From positions 2,294,001 to 2,358,000 of the forward strand of contig VOPW01000001.1 in assembly GCA_007994965.1 (NCBI GenBank): a stretch of 64,000 nucleotides of DNA, in the 5' to 3' direction. Positions 29,478-40,023 of this stretch are shown piece after piece (the stretch's first letter is position 1; the number at the start of each line of letters is the position of its first letter). The translations under genes were made by a program, and so were the position numbers. This DNA comes from Piscinibacter aquaticus (lineage in GTDB: Bacteria > Pseudomonadota > Gammaproteobacteria > Burkholderiales > Burkholderiaceae_C). Under the pieces are notes generated by a model. It worked only from the letters and a program-made list of their open reading frames with translations, had not been told where the DNA came from and searched no databases.

Positions 29478-29786
29478 GGGCGAGAGCATCCCACGCCGCA
29501 CGGGCCCGTGGCCGTGTGCGAATGTGTCCGCGGCACATGCGCAGCGTACGGAATCGATGCCCCCGTGCACGACGTCACGAAGCGTCGCAGGATGCGAGAG
29601 GCCCTCGTGTACATTACGGCCCACAGTTCTACGCAAGTCACCGATCGTTCGTGATCTCCGTTCTCCCCACTGCGCGCTGCGCAGTCGGCACCGTTCGAAA
29701 TCCCCTGCTCGTTGCTTGAGTGTGCTGAGTGCGCCGGCACTCCGGCGCTTTTTCGTACTCATTGTTTTGATAGATAGGATCCGTCC
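29478..29786 (+). promoter_or_regulatory. Long structured leader of the cold-shock gene
   Basis: This 309-base space between the exported protein start (reverse) and the csp ATG holds no protein gene. Its downstream half resembles csp leaders in Burkholderiales and ends with AGGATC before the ATG. It contains the terminator-like hairpin at 29731-29753 and the overlapping hairpin at 29727-29742. The upstream half should hold divergent promoters, but I see no clear -35/-10 pair. Confidence 0.55.
29727..29753 (+). promoter_or_regulatory. Mutually exclusive hairpins (possible attenuator) before csp
   Basis: Hairpin A is GAGTGC (29727-29732), loop GCCG, GCACTC (29737-29742). Hairpin B is GCGCCGG (29731-29737), loop CACT, CCGGCGC (29742-29748), followed by TTTTT (29749-29753). 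B is a textbook intrinsic terminator placed inside the leader, and A uses part of B's 5' arm and loop, so both cannot form together. This arrangement fits a transcription attenuator or temperature-responsive switch for the downstream cold-shock gene. Confidence 0.55.
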
Positions 29787-29994
29787 ATGACGACCCAGAC
29801 CGGTACCGTGAAGTGGTTCAACGAAGCCAAGGGCTATGGCTTCATCGCGCAAGATGCCGGCGGCGCCGACCTCTTCGCCCACTTCCGCGACATCCAGGGC
29901 ACCGGCTTCAAGACGCTGCAGGAAAACCAGCGTCGAGTTCGAAGTCAAGCAAGGCCAGAAGGGCCTGCAGGCGGCCAACATCCGCCCGCTGTGA
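29787..29994 (+). CDS. Cold-shock domain protein (CspA family)
   Basis: Single-stranded nucleic-acid binding protein of about 68 residues that melts RNA structure. RNP1 is KGYGFIAQ and RNP2 is DLFAHF, within the standard start [15 protein letters not shown]. The end after a frame shift near 29932 is [20 protein letters not shown], which completes the five-stranded OB fold. Most proteins of this length in the group are constitutive or cold-induced. The unusual leader with two exclusive hairpins suggests RNA-level control here. A strong terminator follows at 30026-30060, so the gene is monocistronic. Confidence 0.92.
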
Positions 29995-30025
29995 TCGGCC
30001 GCGCGGCCTGACCGCGCACCGGAGC

Positions 30026-30060
30026 AACGAAGCCGCGGCATCCCCGCGGCTTTTTCGTTG
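30026..30060 (+). terminator. Intrinsic terminator of the cold-shock gene
   Basis: Stem AGCCGCGG (30031-30038) and CCGCGGCT (30044-30051) with loop CATCC, followed by TTTT. AACGA before the stem can pair with TCGTT after the T tract. It lies 32 bases after the csp stop. Confidence 0.85.
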
Positions 30061-30149
30061 GCGCCCGCGCCAGTGCGCGTCACCGAGGCGACGCCGCGGC
30101 CTTCGCGGCCCGCCTACCATCCGGCGCTCGACCTCCGGAGTACCTTGCC

Positions 30150-31181
30150 ATGACCGACCTCGCCACGACGATCAACCACCAGATCCGCCTCGCCGCCCGC
30201 CCGGTGGGCCTGCCCAAGGACAGCGACTGGTCCTTCACCGAGGAGCCGGTGGCGATGCCCGCCGAGGGTGGCGTGCTGGTGCGCACCACGCATCTCTCGC
30301 TGGACCCGGCGATGCGCGGCTGGATGAACGAGGGCAAGAGCTACATCCCGCCGGTGGGCATCGGCGAGGTGATGCGCGCCGGCGGCATCGGCGAGGTGGT
30401 GGCCTCGCGCCACCCGGCCTTCGCCGTGGGTGACAAGGTCAGCGCCGGCCTCGGCGTGCAGGAGTTCTGCCTGATCCCGGCCGACCAGATCAAGCGCGCC
30501 GGCCTGGTGAAGATCGACACCCGGATCGGCACCGAGACGCAATGGCTCAACGTGCTGGGCATGCCCGGCATGACCGGCTATTTCGGGCTGATGGACGTCG
30601 GCCAGCCGAAGGCCGGCGAGACGCTGGTGGTCTCGGGTGCGGCCGGCGCCGTGGGCCAGACCGTCGGCCAGCTCGCGAAGATCAAGGGCTGCCGCGTGGT
30701 CGGCATCGCCGGCGGGCCGGACAAGTGCCGCTGGGTGGTCGAGGAGCTCGGCTTCGACGCCTGCATCGACTACAAGTCGGGCAGCGTGCGCGACGGCCTC
30801 AAGCAGCACTGCCCCGACGGCATCGACATCTACTTCGACAACGTCGGCGGCGAGATCCTCGACACCGTGCTCACGCGCATCAACCGCAAGGCGCGCATCG
30901 TGATCTGCGGCGCGATCAGCCAGTACAACAACACCACGCCGGTGCAGGGCCCGAAGAACTACCTGTCGCTGCTGGTCAACCGTGCGCGCATGGAAGGCAT
31001 CGTCGTCTTCGACTATGCGGATCGCTACGGCATCGCCGTCGCCGAGATGGCCGGCTACCTGAAGGACGGTCGCATGAAGAGCAAGGAAGACGTGGTCGAC
31101 GGCATGGCGAATTTCCCGGCCACGCTGCTCAAGCTGTTCAACGGCCAGAACTTCGGCAAGCTGGTGCTGCGCGTCGGCTAG
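30150..31181 (+). CDS. curA: NADP-dependent oxidoreductase, medium-chain (CurA/YncB type)
   Basis: Zinc-independent medium-chain reductase, 343 residues, frame intact. It reduces carbon-carbon double bonds of enones or enals with NADPH; E. coli CurA acts on curcumin. Landmarks are LSLDPAMRGWMN, GxGEVV (GIGEVVASRHPAF), MPGMTGYFGL, the dinucleotide site VSGAAGAVGQTVGQLAKIKGC and YFDNVGGEILD. The C-terminal segment is FGKLVLRVG. It is the first gene after the csp terminator and has its own start context (GAGTACC before ATG). It is not linked to the hybrid kinase that follows after 67 bases. Confidence 0.9.
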   Translation: MTDLATTINHQIRLAARPVGLPKDSDWSFTEEPVAMPAEGGVLVRTTHLSLDPAMRGWMNEGKSYIPPVGIGEVMRAGGIGEVVASRHPAFAVGDKVSAGLGVQEFCLIPADQIKRAGLVKIDTRIGTETQWLNVLGMPGMTGYFGLMDVGQPKAGETLVVSGAAGAVGQTVGQLAKIKGCRVVGIAGGPDKCRWVVEELGFDACIDYKSGSVRDGLKQHCPDGIDIYFDNVGGEILDTVLTRINRKARIVICGAISQYNNTTPVQGPKNYLSLLVNRARMEGIVVFDYADRYGIAVAEMAGYLKDGRMKSKEDVVDGMANFPATLLKLFNGQNFGKLVLRVG

Positions 31182-31248
31182 GACGGATTTCTCGCTTCAG
31201 GGTGTGCCCGGCTCCCGTCGCCCGGGGACGAGAGCCTAGACTTCGCGC

Positions 31249-34190
31249 GTGGCGATCGAGTCCCCCTCTTCCGAGACACTGGCCGCCTGGGCCGCATCTT
31301 CCCGGGAACTGCTGGCCCTCACCGCCCCCGATGGCACGGTGCTGTGGTGCAACGCCGCCTTCCGGCAGCGTTTCGGCACCGTTCTCCCGGCGCCCCTGCG
31401 CATCGCCCCGCCGACCCGGCCCGACGAGGAAATTGCCATCGGCGACGATCTCTTCGCCGCCCGGGCCCACGCGGTGCCGGATGGCACGGCCTGGCAGCTC
31501 GAGGACCTGGGCCCGCGCCGCGAGGCGGCGCGTCTGCGCGAACTGCTCGACATCGCGCAGGAATTCGGCCGACTCGGCCTGTGGGAGCGCGAGATCGGCA
31601 GCGGGCGCGGGCGCTGGGACCGTCACGTCTTCGATTTCTGGGGGCTGGACGCCTCGCAGGGAACGCCCGATCTGCACGAAGCCACCCGGTTCATCCATCC
31701 GGACGACCAGTTCGCCGACACCTTCGGCCAATCGATGGCTGTCCCGGGCCGCTACTCGCAGCACTACCGCGTGCTGCGCCCGGATGGCACGGTCTGCCGC
31801 ATCCACTCCCAGTGGGAGGTGAAGGCCGGCCCGTCGGGCCGGCCGGAGCGCGTCGTCGGCGTGATGATGGACGACACCGAGGTCTACGAGCTCGCCCGCT
31901 CGCTCGGCGATGCCAGCGCGCAGCTGAAGCTGGCGGTCGAGCTGGCCGACATCGCCATCTGGCGACACGATCTGCGCACCGACCGGATGCACTACAACGA
32001 CCGCGCCTTCGCGGTGCTCGGCATCGAGCCGCGGCCCGACGGGCTGTCGATCGACGAGGTGCGCAGCTACATCCACCCGGACGACCTGCCCGAGGTGATC
32101 GCTTCGGCGCAGCGCGCGCTGGCCAGCGACCGGCCGACCGACATGCAGGCACGCTACCGGCGCAGCGACGGCAGCTGGCGCCATGTGCTGACGCGCCGCG
32201 TGGTGCAGCGCGGCCCCGACGGCGCGCCGCTGGCCTTCCTCGGCGTGGCGCTCGACCTGACCGATCAGGTCGAGAACCAGCGCGAGGCCACCGAACTGGC
32301 CCTGCGGCTCGAGATGGCCACCAGCGCCGCCGGCGTGGGCATCTGGACGCGCGATCCGCAGACCGAAGCGGGCGAATGGAATGCGGAGATGTTCGCGCTC
32401 AACGGGCTGTCGCCGGACCGCGGCGTGCCGTCGCGGCGCGAGTGGGTCGAGGAGATCATCCATCCCGACGACCGGCCGCGCATGCGCCACGTGCGCGAGC
32501 AGTTGCTCGAGTCGCCGGAGGGCATGGTCGAGCACGAGTACCGCATCGTGCGGCCGGACGGACAGGTGCGCTGGCTGGTCAACCGCGCCCGCCGCATGCC
32601 GTGGGGCGGGCGCACGATGATCTTCGGCGTGACGCTCGACATCACCGAGCGGCGACAGGCCGAGCAGGCGCTGCGCAGCAGCGACCAGCGGGCGGCACTC
32701 GCCGTGCGCAGCGCGGGCATCGGCACCTGGGAGGTCGATTTCGAGAGCGGCACCGAGCGCTGGGACGAGCAGATGTTCCGCCTGCGCGGCCTCGAGCCGC
32801 GCCGCGAGCCGCCCAGCCGCGAGGATCGGCTGGCGATGGTGCACCCCGCCGACCGCAGCCGAACGATGGATGCCCGGCCCGCCGCCGTGGGCGAGCGGCG
32901 CCCGCTGCGCTACGAGTTCCGCATCACGCTGCCCGACGGCAGCGTGCGCTGGCTGGCCTCGCGCTCGATCGCGGTGACCGACGAACAGGGCCGCGCGCTG
33001 CGCCGGATCGGCGTCAACTGGGACATCACCGACGCGAAGGAAACCGAGGCCGCACGCGCCGCCACCGCGGTCGCCGAACGCGCCAGCCGTGCCAAGTCGC
33101 AGTTTCTCGCCCGCATGAGCCACGAACTGCGCACGCCGCTGAATGCGGTGCTCGGCTTCACCCAGCTGCTGCAGTTCGAGGACACCGACCCGGCCCGCAG
33201 CGCGAAGCTGCGCCATGTGCGGGCGGCCGGCGAACACCTGCTGTCGCTGATCGACGGCGTGCTCGACCTGTCCAGCCTGGAAGCCGGCAACCTGCGGCTG
33301 CGACCCGAACCGATCGACCTCGCAGCCCTGGCCGACCAGGCCCTGCCGCTGGTCTCGGTGCTGGGGCAGCGCCACGGCGTGCGGCTGCTGCGCGGCCCGG
33401 TCGACGGCGTGGCGATGGCCGACCGCACGCGCACGCTGCAGGTGCTGATGAACCTGCTGACCAACGCGATCAAGTACAACCGCCCCGGCGGCGAGGTCCG
33501 GCTCTCGGCGCGGGCCGACGGCGCCGACGTCACCTTCAGCGTCGCCGACACCGGCCGCGGCATGAATGCCGAGCAGCTGCGGCACCTGTTCGAGCCCTTC
33601 AACCGCCTCGGCGCCGAGCGCGAGGGCATCGAGGGCACCGGCATCGGCCTGACGATCGTGAAGGCGCTGGTCCACGGCATGAGCGGGCAGGTGGCGGTGC
33701 ACAGCGAGCCCGGCGTCGGCAGCCGCTTCGACGTCACGCTGCCGCGGGCCGCGGCCGGCGCGGAAGTGTCGAGCATGCCCGAGCCGGTTGCGTCGACCCC
33801 TCGCCGCTCGAGGCGGCGCGCGGCCAGCTGCTCTACATCGAGGACAACCCGGTCAACGTGCTGCTCGTCGAGGAGCTGGTGCGCAACCTTTCCGGTCTGC
33901 GCATCCACAGCGAGGCCACCGGCGCTGCCGGCGTGGCGCGTGCCGCGCAGATGCGCCCCGACCTCGTGCTGATCGACATGCAGTTGCCCGATTTCGACGG
34001 CTTCGAGGTGCTGCGCCGGCTGCGCGGGCAGCCGGAGACCGAGGCGATTCCCTGCGTGGCGCTGTCGGCCAATGCGATGCCGCAGGACATCGAGCGCGCG
34101 CGCAGCGCCGGCTTCGACGACTACTGGACCAAGCCGATCGACTTCCGCACCTTCCTGGCCGCGCTGGAGGCGCGCTTCCCGGCGGCCTGA
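31249..34190 (+). CDS. Multi-PAS hybrid sensor histidine kinase with C-terminal receiver
   Basis: Large soluble kinase of about 980 residues. One degenerate PAS at residues 15-75 (TAPDGTVLWCNAAF) is followed by four PAS_3-type repeats, recognisable by IHPDD (three copies) or VHPADR, each ending with an R-x-DG-x-RW-like block. The HisKA domain has SHELRTPLNAVLGF with His625. HATPase_c shows MNLLTNAIKYN, ADTGRGM and GTGIGLTIVK. A receiver follows with the acidic pair YIEDNPVN, Asp in LIDMQLPD and Lys in YWTKPID. The frame breaks near 33790, between the kinase and the receiver. The start is GTG at 31249, and there is no membrane segment. No response regulator gene is adjacent, so signalling may be internal. 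Confidence 0.87.
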
Positions 34191-34212
34191 GCCGCTGGCG
34201 GGCAGCGCGCGC

Positions 34213-36279
34213 TCAGGCGGCGTCCGGCACCAGCCCCTTCTTGCGCAGCATCGGATCGACCGTCGCCTCGCGGCCGCGGAAGGCGCGGTAGGCCGCGCGC
34301 GGCTCGAGCGAATCGCCGGCCGAGTAGATGAATTGCTGCAGCCGCAGCGCCACCGCCGGGTCGAACGGATCGCCGGCCTCGGCGAAGGCATCGAAGCCGT
34401 CGGCATCGAGCACTTCGGCCCAGAGGTACACGTAGTAGCCGGCGGCGTAGCTGGAGCCGGAGAACAGGTGCTGGAAGTGCGGCAGCCGGTGGTTCAGGCC
34501 CACGCCGTGCGGCAGCCCGATGCGGCGCAGTTCCGCCGCCTCGGCGGCGACGATGTCCACGCCCGCGGGCTCGGCCACCGAGTGCACCGCCATGTCGACC
34601 AGCGCCGAAGCGGTGTAGCGCACCGTTTCGTAGCCCTGGTTGAACTTGCGCGCCGCGTGCAGCTTGGCCACCAGCGCATCGGGAATCGGCTCGCCGGTGA
34701 CGTGGTGTCGCGCGTGCTTCTTCAGCACGGCCGGTTCCGTCAGCCAGTGCTCGAACAGCTGCGAGGGCAGCTCGACGAAGTCGCGCAGCACGTTGGTGCC
34801 CGACAGCCGCTCGTAGGTGACGCTCGACAGCAGCCCGTGCAGGCCGTGGCCGAACTCGTGGAACAGCGTGCGCGCGTCGTCGAAGCTCAGCAGCGTCGGC
34901 TCGCCCGGCGCGCCCTTGGCGAAATTGTTGTTGTTGACGACGATCGGCGAGATGGCGCCGCCGCCGGCCACGTTGCGCGACTGCTGGCGGTAGTTGCTCA
35001 TCCACGCGCCACTGCGCTTGCTCGGCCGGGCGAAGTTGTCGTGCAGGAAGACGCCGACGTGCGTGCCGTCGAGCTGGCGCACCTCGTAGACCTTCACGTC
35101 GGGGTGATAGGCCTTCAGGTCGGGTCGAGCCAGGAATTCGAGGCCGAACAGCTGCCGCGCGCAGTCGAACACCGCCTCGACCATGCGATCGAGCGGGAAG
35201 TACGGCTTGACCTGCGCCTCGTCGAGGTCGTAGCGCAGCGCCCGCACCTTCTCGGCGTAGTAGCGCCAGTCCCAGGCCTCGAGGGTCAGCGCTTCGCCGC
35301 GCGACAGCACCAGCGCCTGCAGCGCCTCGCGCTCCTGCTCGACGCGCGAGACGGCGCGCGTCCACACCTGCTCGAGCAGCCCGTTCACCGCGCCACGGGT
35401 GCCGGCCATGGTGTCGGCCAGCGCGTAGTCGGCATAGCACGCATAGCCGTGGGCGCGTGCCTGCTCGGTGCGCAGCGCGAGGATCTCGCGTGCCACCGGG
35501 CGGTTGTCGTGCTCGCCGTCGTGTTCGCCGCGGCTGGTCCAGGCGCGCCGGGCCTTCGCGCAGGTCGCGCCGCTCGGAGAAGGTCAGGAAGGGCACGATC
35601 AGCGAGCGCGACAACGTGATCACGTGCGCATCGGCGATGCCGCGGTCGGCCGCCGCCCGGCGGGCCGCCGCGCGCACGAACGCCGGCAGGCCGGCCAGTT
35701 CGTCTTCGCTGCGCAGCTCGAGCCGGAACGACGATTCGTCGGCCAGCACGTTCTGGCCGAAGCGCGTGGTCAGCTCGGCCAGCCGCTGCATCACCTCGGC
35801 ATAGCGGCGCTGGCCCTCGTGCGACAGCTTCGCACCGGCGCGCACGAAATCGAAGTGGAAGCGCTCCAGCAGGCGGCGCTGCTCGTCGCTCAGGCCGAGC
35901 TCGCTGCGGCGCTGGTGCAGCGCATCGATGCGCTCGAACAGCCCGCGGTGCATGTAGATCGCGCTCTGGTGCGCCGCCAGCTGCGGCGCCAGCACGCGCT
36001 CGGCCTGCTGCAGCGCCGGCGAGGTCTCGCTCGACGCGAGGTTGTGGAACACACCTTCGACGCGGTAGTACAACCGTCCGCTGCGGTCGAGCGCGGCGAC
36101 GGTGTTCTCGAAGGTCGGGGGATCCGACTGTGCGGCGATCGCGTCGATCTCCGCCAGTGCGCGGCACGGGCCGCCTCGAAGGCCGGCACGAAATGCTCGG
36201 CACGGATCTGGTCGAACGGCGGCAGACCGAAGGGGGTGTCCCAGGGCTGCAGCAGCGGGTTGCTGGTGGCAGACGACAT
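34213..36279 (-). CDS. M3 family oligopeptidase (Dcp/oligopeptidase A type)
   Basis: Cytoplasmic zinc metallopeptidase of about 690 residues that degrades short peptides. The zinc site is HEFGHGLHGLLS in the catalytic core. Other M3 blocks are FENTVAALDR, ARPSKRSGAWMSNYR and YAAGYYVYLWAEVLDADGFD. The N terminus MSSATSNPLLQPWDTPFGLPPFDQI fits peptidyl-dipeptidase Dcp and oligopeptidase A. The frame breaks near 36160 (just before LAEIDAIAAQSDPP) and near 35545 (before the EHDNRPVAREILALR segment). The stop is 20 bases from the convergent hybrid kinase stop. PrlC and Dcp cannot be separated with confidence from the motifs alone. Confidence 0.9.
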
Positions 36280-36310
36280 GGCGGCTTCTCGGGTGGAGAA
36301 AGCCGCGATT

Positions 36311-38266
36311 CTAGAAGTGGCCGCCGGGCTGCGCCGGGGTGGGGGAACCCTTGCGGCGTGAGGAGAAACGCTCGGCCGCCGCCTGATAGAAGGCGATGCC
36401 CTCCTCCAGCGCCGCCTGTTCGAGCCGCGGATCGTGCTCGCCGCCATCCAGCGGCGTGACGCGCGTGGCTCGGCGCGGCCGCAGCTCCACCTGCTCGCCG
36501 CCGCCGACGAAGCCCACCGTCTGGTAGTTGGCCATGAAGAGCGTGGGCGGCACGTCGGTGTCGTGCAGCACGTCGCGCCCGAAGAATTCCGAGACGTAGT
36601 TCAGGTTCAGCAGGCCGAGCAGCGTGGGCGCCACGTCGATCTGCGAGGCCAGCGCGTCCACCTGGGCCGGCGCGACCGGGCCCGGCGCCCACACGACCAT
36701 CGGGATGTGGAAGCGCTCCATCGGCAGATCGCTGCGGCCGCGCGCGATCGAGGTGTGGTCGGCCACGAAGACGAACAGCGTGTTGCTGAACCACGGATGG
36801 CTGCGCGCCTTCTCGACAAACTGGCCGATCGCGTGGTCGGTGTACTTGACGGCTCCGGCGCGGCCACTGCCCGACGGGATGTCGATGCGGCCCTCGGGGT
36901 AGGTGAAGGGCCGGTGGTTGGAGGTGGTCATCACGTGGGCGAAGACCTTGCGGCCGCCGACGGCCCGGGCATCGATCTCGCGCAGCGCGAGATCGAACAG
37001 GTCCTCGTCGGCCACGCCCCAGATGTTCTCGTGGTGGATGTCCGCCTTGTCGATGGCGGTGCGGTCGATCACCGTGTAGCCGTTGCCGCCGAAGAAGGTG
37101 GCCATGTTGTCGAAGTAGCTGTAGCCGCCATACAGGTACAGCGGCTCCCAGCCCAGCGAATTGAGCACACCGCCGAGCGTGAACAGCCCGCCGTTGTCGG
37201 GCCGCATCGGAATCGCGTGGCCGGGCGTGGGCGGCACCGACAGCGTCAGCGCCTCCAGCCCGCGCACGGTGCGCGTGCCGGTGGCATACATCTGCGAGAA
37301 GAACAGGCCCTCGCGGCCGAGCCGCTCGAGGTTGGGCGTCAGGCCCTTGGCCCCGCCCAGGCTCTCGACGAACTCGGCGCCCAGGCTCTCGATCGAGACC
37401 AGCACGACGTTGAGATCGCGACGCGGCCCGCTGGCGAGCACCTCGCGGCGGATCGGCATGTCGGCGCTCGGCATCATCCGGTAGTGCGGCGACGCGGCGA
37501 AGTGCCGCTGCAAGGCGGCGGCGGCCTGTTCGGGCGGCAGCGTCGCGTAGAAGCGCTGGAAATCGATCTGGTTGAAGCGCAGCGCATGAAAGAACTCCCA
37601 CACGCCGTTGCCCGCCAGCTGCACGAGCTGCGGCTGTTCGAGGCGCTCCTTCCAGCCCGAGCCGATCGTGGCCGTGGCCGCCGCGGCAGCGCCGACGTAC
37701 AGCGCGGCCGCCAGCGTGCGTGCAGCCGGGCGCGGCGCCGGCGCGACGGCCGCGCGGCGCAGCGGGCGTGCCACGGCCAGCGCCAGCCCCAGCGTGGCCA
37801 CGCCGATGCCGCCGAACAGCGGCCCGAGCGCATACGACTCGCGGATGTTGCCGACCACCTCGCGGGTGTAGATCAGGTAGTCGACCGCGATGAAGTTGAA
37901 GCGGGAGGCGAATTCGTTCCAGAACACGAACTCGGCCACGCTGATGAAGACGGCGCCACCGAGCAGCAGCGCGGTCAGTGCCAGCGCAGCCCAGCGCAGC
38001 GCGCCGTGCCCGCGCGTGCGCGGCCAGAGCCAGCCCAGCAGCACCAGCGGCAGCCCCCACCACAGGGCCACCGCCATGTCGTAGCCCAGGCCGAGCAGCA
38101 GGGCCGGAACCATGCGCAGCGGCTCGTACAGCGAGGTGTCGGCGTTGAAGACCAGCAGGCCGAGCCGGGTGAGCGTGCTGACGGCGAGGAAGGCCGCAAA
38201 CAGCGGCGCCACCAGCGCCGGGCGGGCGGTGATGCGGGAGGAACGGGCGGCGATGGCTTCGGGCAT
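36311..38266 (-). CDS. LTA-synthase-like phosphatidylglycerol/phosphoethanolamine transferase
   Basis: Inner-membrane enzyme of the alkaline phosphatase superfamily, 651 residues, frame intact. Four to five helices occupy about residues 20-205 (VAPLFAAFLAVSTLTRLGLL, VALWWGLPLVLLGWLW, LALTALLLGGAVFISVAEFV). The periplasmic sulfatase-like domain follows from residue 290: VSIESLGAEF, the nucleophile Thr region ATGTRTVRGLEAL, the metal His in TTSNHRPF and VADHTS. In Gram-negative bacteria such enzymes modify osmoregulated glucans or lipids with glycerol phosphate or phosphoethanolamine; the target here is unknown. The start is the ATG at 38266. It runs in the same direction as the M3 peptidase, with a 31-base gap. 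Confidence 0.87.
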   Translation of the reverse strand: MPEAIAARSSRITARPALVAPLFAAFLAVSTLTRLGLLVFNADTSLYEPLRMVPALLLGLGYDMAVALWWGLPLVLLGWLWPRTRGHGALRWAALALTALLLGGAVFISVAEFVFWNEFASRFNFIAVDYLIYTREVVGNIRESYALGPLFGGIGVATLGLALAVARPLRRAAVAPAPRPAARTLAAALYVGAAAAATATIGSGWKERLEQPQLVQLAGNGVWEFFHALRFNQIDFQRFYATLPPEQAAAALQRHFAASPHYRMMPSADMPIRREVLASGPRRDLNVVLVSIESLGAEFVESLGGAKGLTPNLERLGREGLFFSQMYATGTRTVRGLEALTLSVPPTPGHAIPMRPDNGGLFTLGGVLNSLGWEPLYLYGGYSYFDNMATFFGGNGYTVIDRTAIDKADIHHENIWGVADEDLFDLALREIDARAVGGRKVFAHVMTTSNHRPFTYPEGRIDIPSGSGRAGAVKYTDHAIGQFVEKARSHPWFSNTLFVFVADHTSIARGRSDLPMERFHIPMVVWAPGPVAPAQVDALASQIDVAPTLLGLLNLNYVSEFFGRDVLHDTDVPPTLFMANYQTVGFVGGGEQVELRPRRATRVTPLDGGEHDPRLEQAALEEGIAFYQAAAERFSSRRKGSPTPAQPGGHF

Positions 38267-38363
38267 GGGCGGTACAGCAAGTCACGCCGGCCCATTGACC
38301 GGCGAGCGTACTGTGCCGTGCCTGCCTGAAGCCCAGCTTAGGGCCGGGCGACGGCCGCGCCGT

Positions 38364-38840
38364 CTACTTCGCCTTGCGAATCGCCGCTTCGTCGGCCTGG
38401 TCAAAGCGGCGGTTGTCGCAGCGCTGCCTGAAGGCGGCGCGGTCCGCATCCAGGGCGCCGACGCGGGCGTTGAAGGCGTCGCTGCGCGCGTCGAACTCGT
38501 CGATCGCCTTGTCGCGCGCCAACACCTTGGCGCGATAGGTTTCGATGGCCTCGGCGCTGGTGCGGTCCAGCGTCTCGAGTTCGGCCTTCAGGGCATCGCC
38601 CTGGCGGATCAGCTCGGCCTTCTCCTTCTCGAGCTGCTCCCTGTCCCGGGCCGCTGCGGGCGTGGCTTCGACCACCTTGGCCTCGATCGCCGGGCACTCA
38701 CGAAGCTCGGCGCGCGTCAGCAGCGGGCCGGCGCCCTTGCCGCTGCCGAAGATGCCGATGCGCAGCTTGTCGCTGGCGGCCTGCACGGGAGAGGCCAGGG
38801 CAGCACCCAGGGCGAGAAGGCAGACGGCGGCACGGATCAT
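38364..38840 (-). CDS. Exported coiled-coil protein, unknown function
   Basis: A 158-residue protein with a signal peptide (MIRAAVCLLALGAALASPVQA). The motif LRIGIFGSGKGAGPLLTRAELRECPA follows, then a long alpha-helical region (residues about 60-140) with heptads rich in Ala, Glu, Lys and Leu: REQLEKEKAELIRQGDALKAELETLDR. A short C-terminal segment, RCDNRRFDQADEAAIRKAK, holds the second Cys, which may pair with ECPA near residue 48. It resembles small periplasmic coiled-coil proteins but no family name is certain. The frame is intact. It is divergent from the Gfo/Idh/MocA gene. Confidence 0.65.
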   Translation of the reverse strand: MIRAAVCLLALGAALASPVQAASDKLRIGIFGSGKGAGPLLTRAELRECPAIEAKVVEATPAAARDREQLEKEKAELIRQGDALKAELETLDRTSAEAIETYRAKVLARDKAIDEFDARSDAFNARVGALDADRAAFRQRCDNRRFDQADEAAIRKAK

Positions 38841-38907
38841 GGTCGGGGAACTGTCGAACGCGGGAGGCGCGCATCATGCCATCGGCGGCGGCGTTCACAA
38901 TCCGGCC

Positions 38908-39974
38908 ATGACCTCTGCCCCCTTGCGCGTCGGCCTCGTCGGCTACGGTTATGCCGGCCAGACCTTCCATGCGCCGCTGATCGCCGCCGTGCCCGGGCTG
39001 CGACTGGCGGCCGTCTCCAGCCGCGATCCGGCGCGGGTGCATGCCGACTGGCCCGAGGCCGAGGTGCTGCCCGACGCCCGCGCCCTGCTCCATCGCGACG
39101 ACATCGACCTGCTCGTCGTCGCCAGCCCCAACGACAGCCATTTCCCGCTCGCCCGCGCGGCCCTGGCGGCCGGGCGTCACGTGGTGGTCGACAAACCCTT
39201 CACGCTGACCTTGGCCGAGGCGCGCGAGCTGGCCGCGCTGGCCCACGCGCGCAAGAGGCTGCTGTCGGTGTTTCACAACCGACGCTGGGATGGCGATTTC
39301 CTGACCCTGCGCGCGCTGATGCAGCAGGGCACGCTGGGCCGCGTCGTGCATGTCGAGTCGGCCTTCGACCGCTATCGCCCCACCGTGCGAGCGCGCTGGC
39401 GCGAGTCGGCCGCGCCCGGCGCCGGCCTGTGGTTCGACCTCGGTCCGCACCTGATCGACCAGGCCCTGCAGCTGTTCGGCTGGCCGCAGGCGGTCGCGCT
39501 CGACCGTGCCACCCTGCGCGACGGCGGCCAGTCCGACGACTGGTTCCAGGCGCGGCTCGAGTACCCGGGCCGCCGCGTCGTGCTGCGCGCGAGCATGCTG
39601 GCGGCGGCCGCCTCTCCGCGCTTCGCCGTGCACGGCACGGGCGGCTCGTGGGTGAAGCTCGGCCTCGATCCGCAGGAAGACGCGCTGAAGGCCGGGCTGC
39701 GGCCGCAATGGCCACCGCAGTCCGGCTGGGGCGAGGATCGCAACGCCAGCCTGATCACCCGGCCCGGCGGCGAAGCCCTGGACACCGCCCTTGGCCGCTG
39801 ATCGCCGGCTGCCGTGCCGGTTACTACGCCGCCGTGCGCGATGCGTTGCGCGGCGACGGTCCCAACCCGGTGCCGCCATCCGAGGCGGTGGCCGTGATGG
39901 CGCTGCTCGAGCTCGGCCGGCGCAGCGCGCAAGAGGGCCGAGCCCTGCACTGCGGGCCGGACCCGCTCGCCTGA
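38908..39974 (+). CDS. Gfo/Idh/MocA family oxidoreductase (YdgJ-like)
   Basis: NAD(P)-dependent oxidoreductase of about 355 residues acting on sugars, inositols or related polyols. The Rossmann site is VGLVGYGYAGQTFHAPLI, followed by the DDIDLLVVASPNDSH block and the characteristic VVDKPFTLT (Lys of the E/DKP motif). The C-terminal domain has FHNRRWDGDFLTL and GLWFDLGPHLIDQ, where the His is in the catalytic position. The frame breaks near 39795 (between TALGR and PLIAGCRAGYY). The start is the ATG at 38908. YdgJ-like members are grouped by the HAPLI stretch; their substrates are not settled. The next gene, yaeQ, begins 49 bases after the stop. Confidence 0.86.
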
Positions 39975-40023
39975 GCCGGCGCGGGCCTCTGCTCTAATCG
40001 CGGCTTTGCGCCGCGCCCCACCC

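Noticed and set aside
31182..31248. A terminator after curA
   Set aside because: The 67 bases before the hybrid kinase show only a short imperfect GGGCGACGGGAGCC-type pairing without a T tract.
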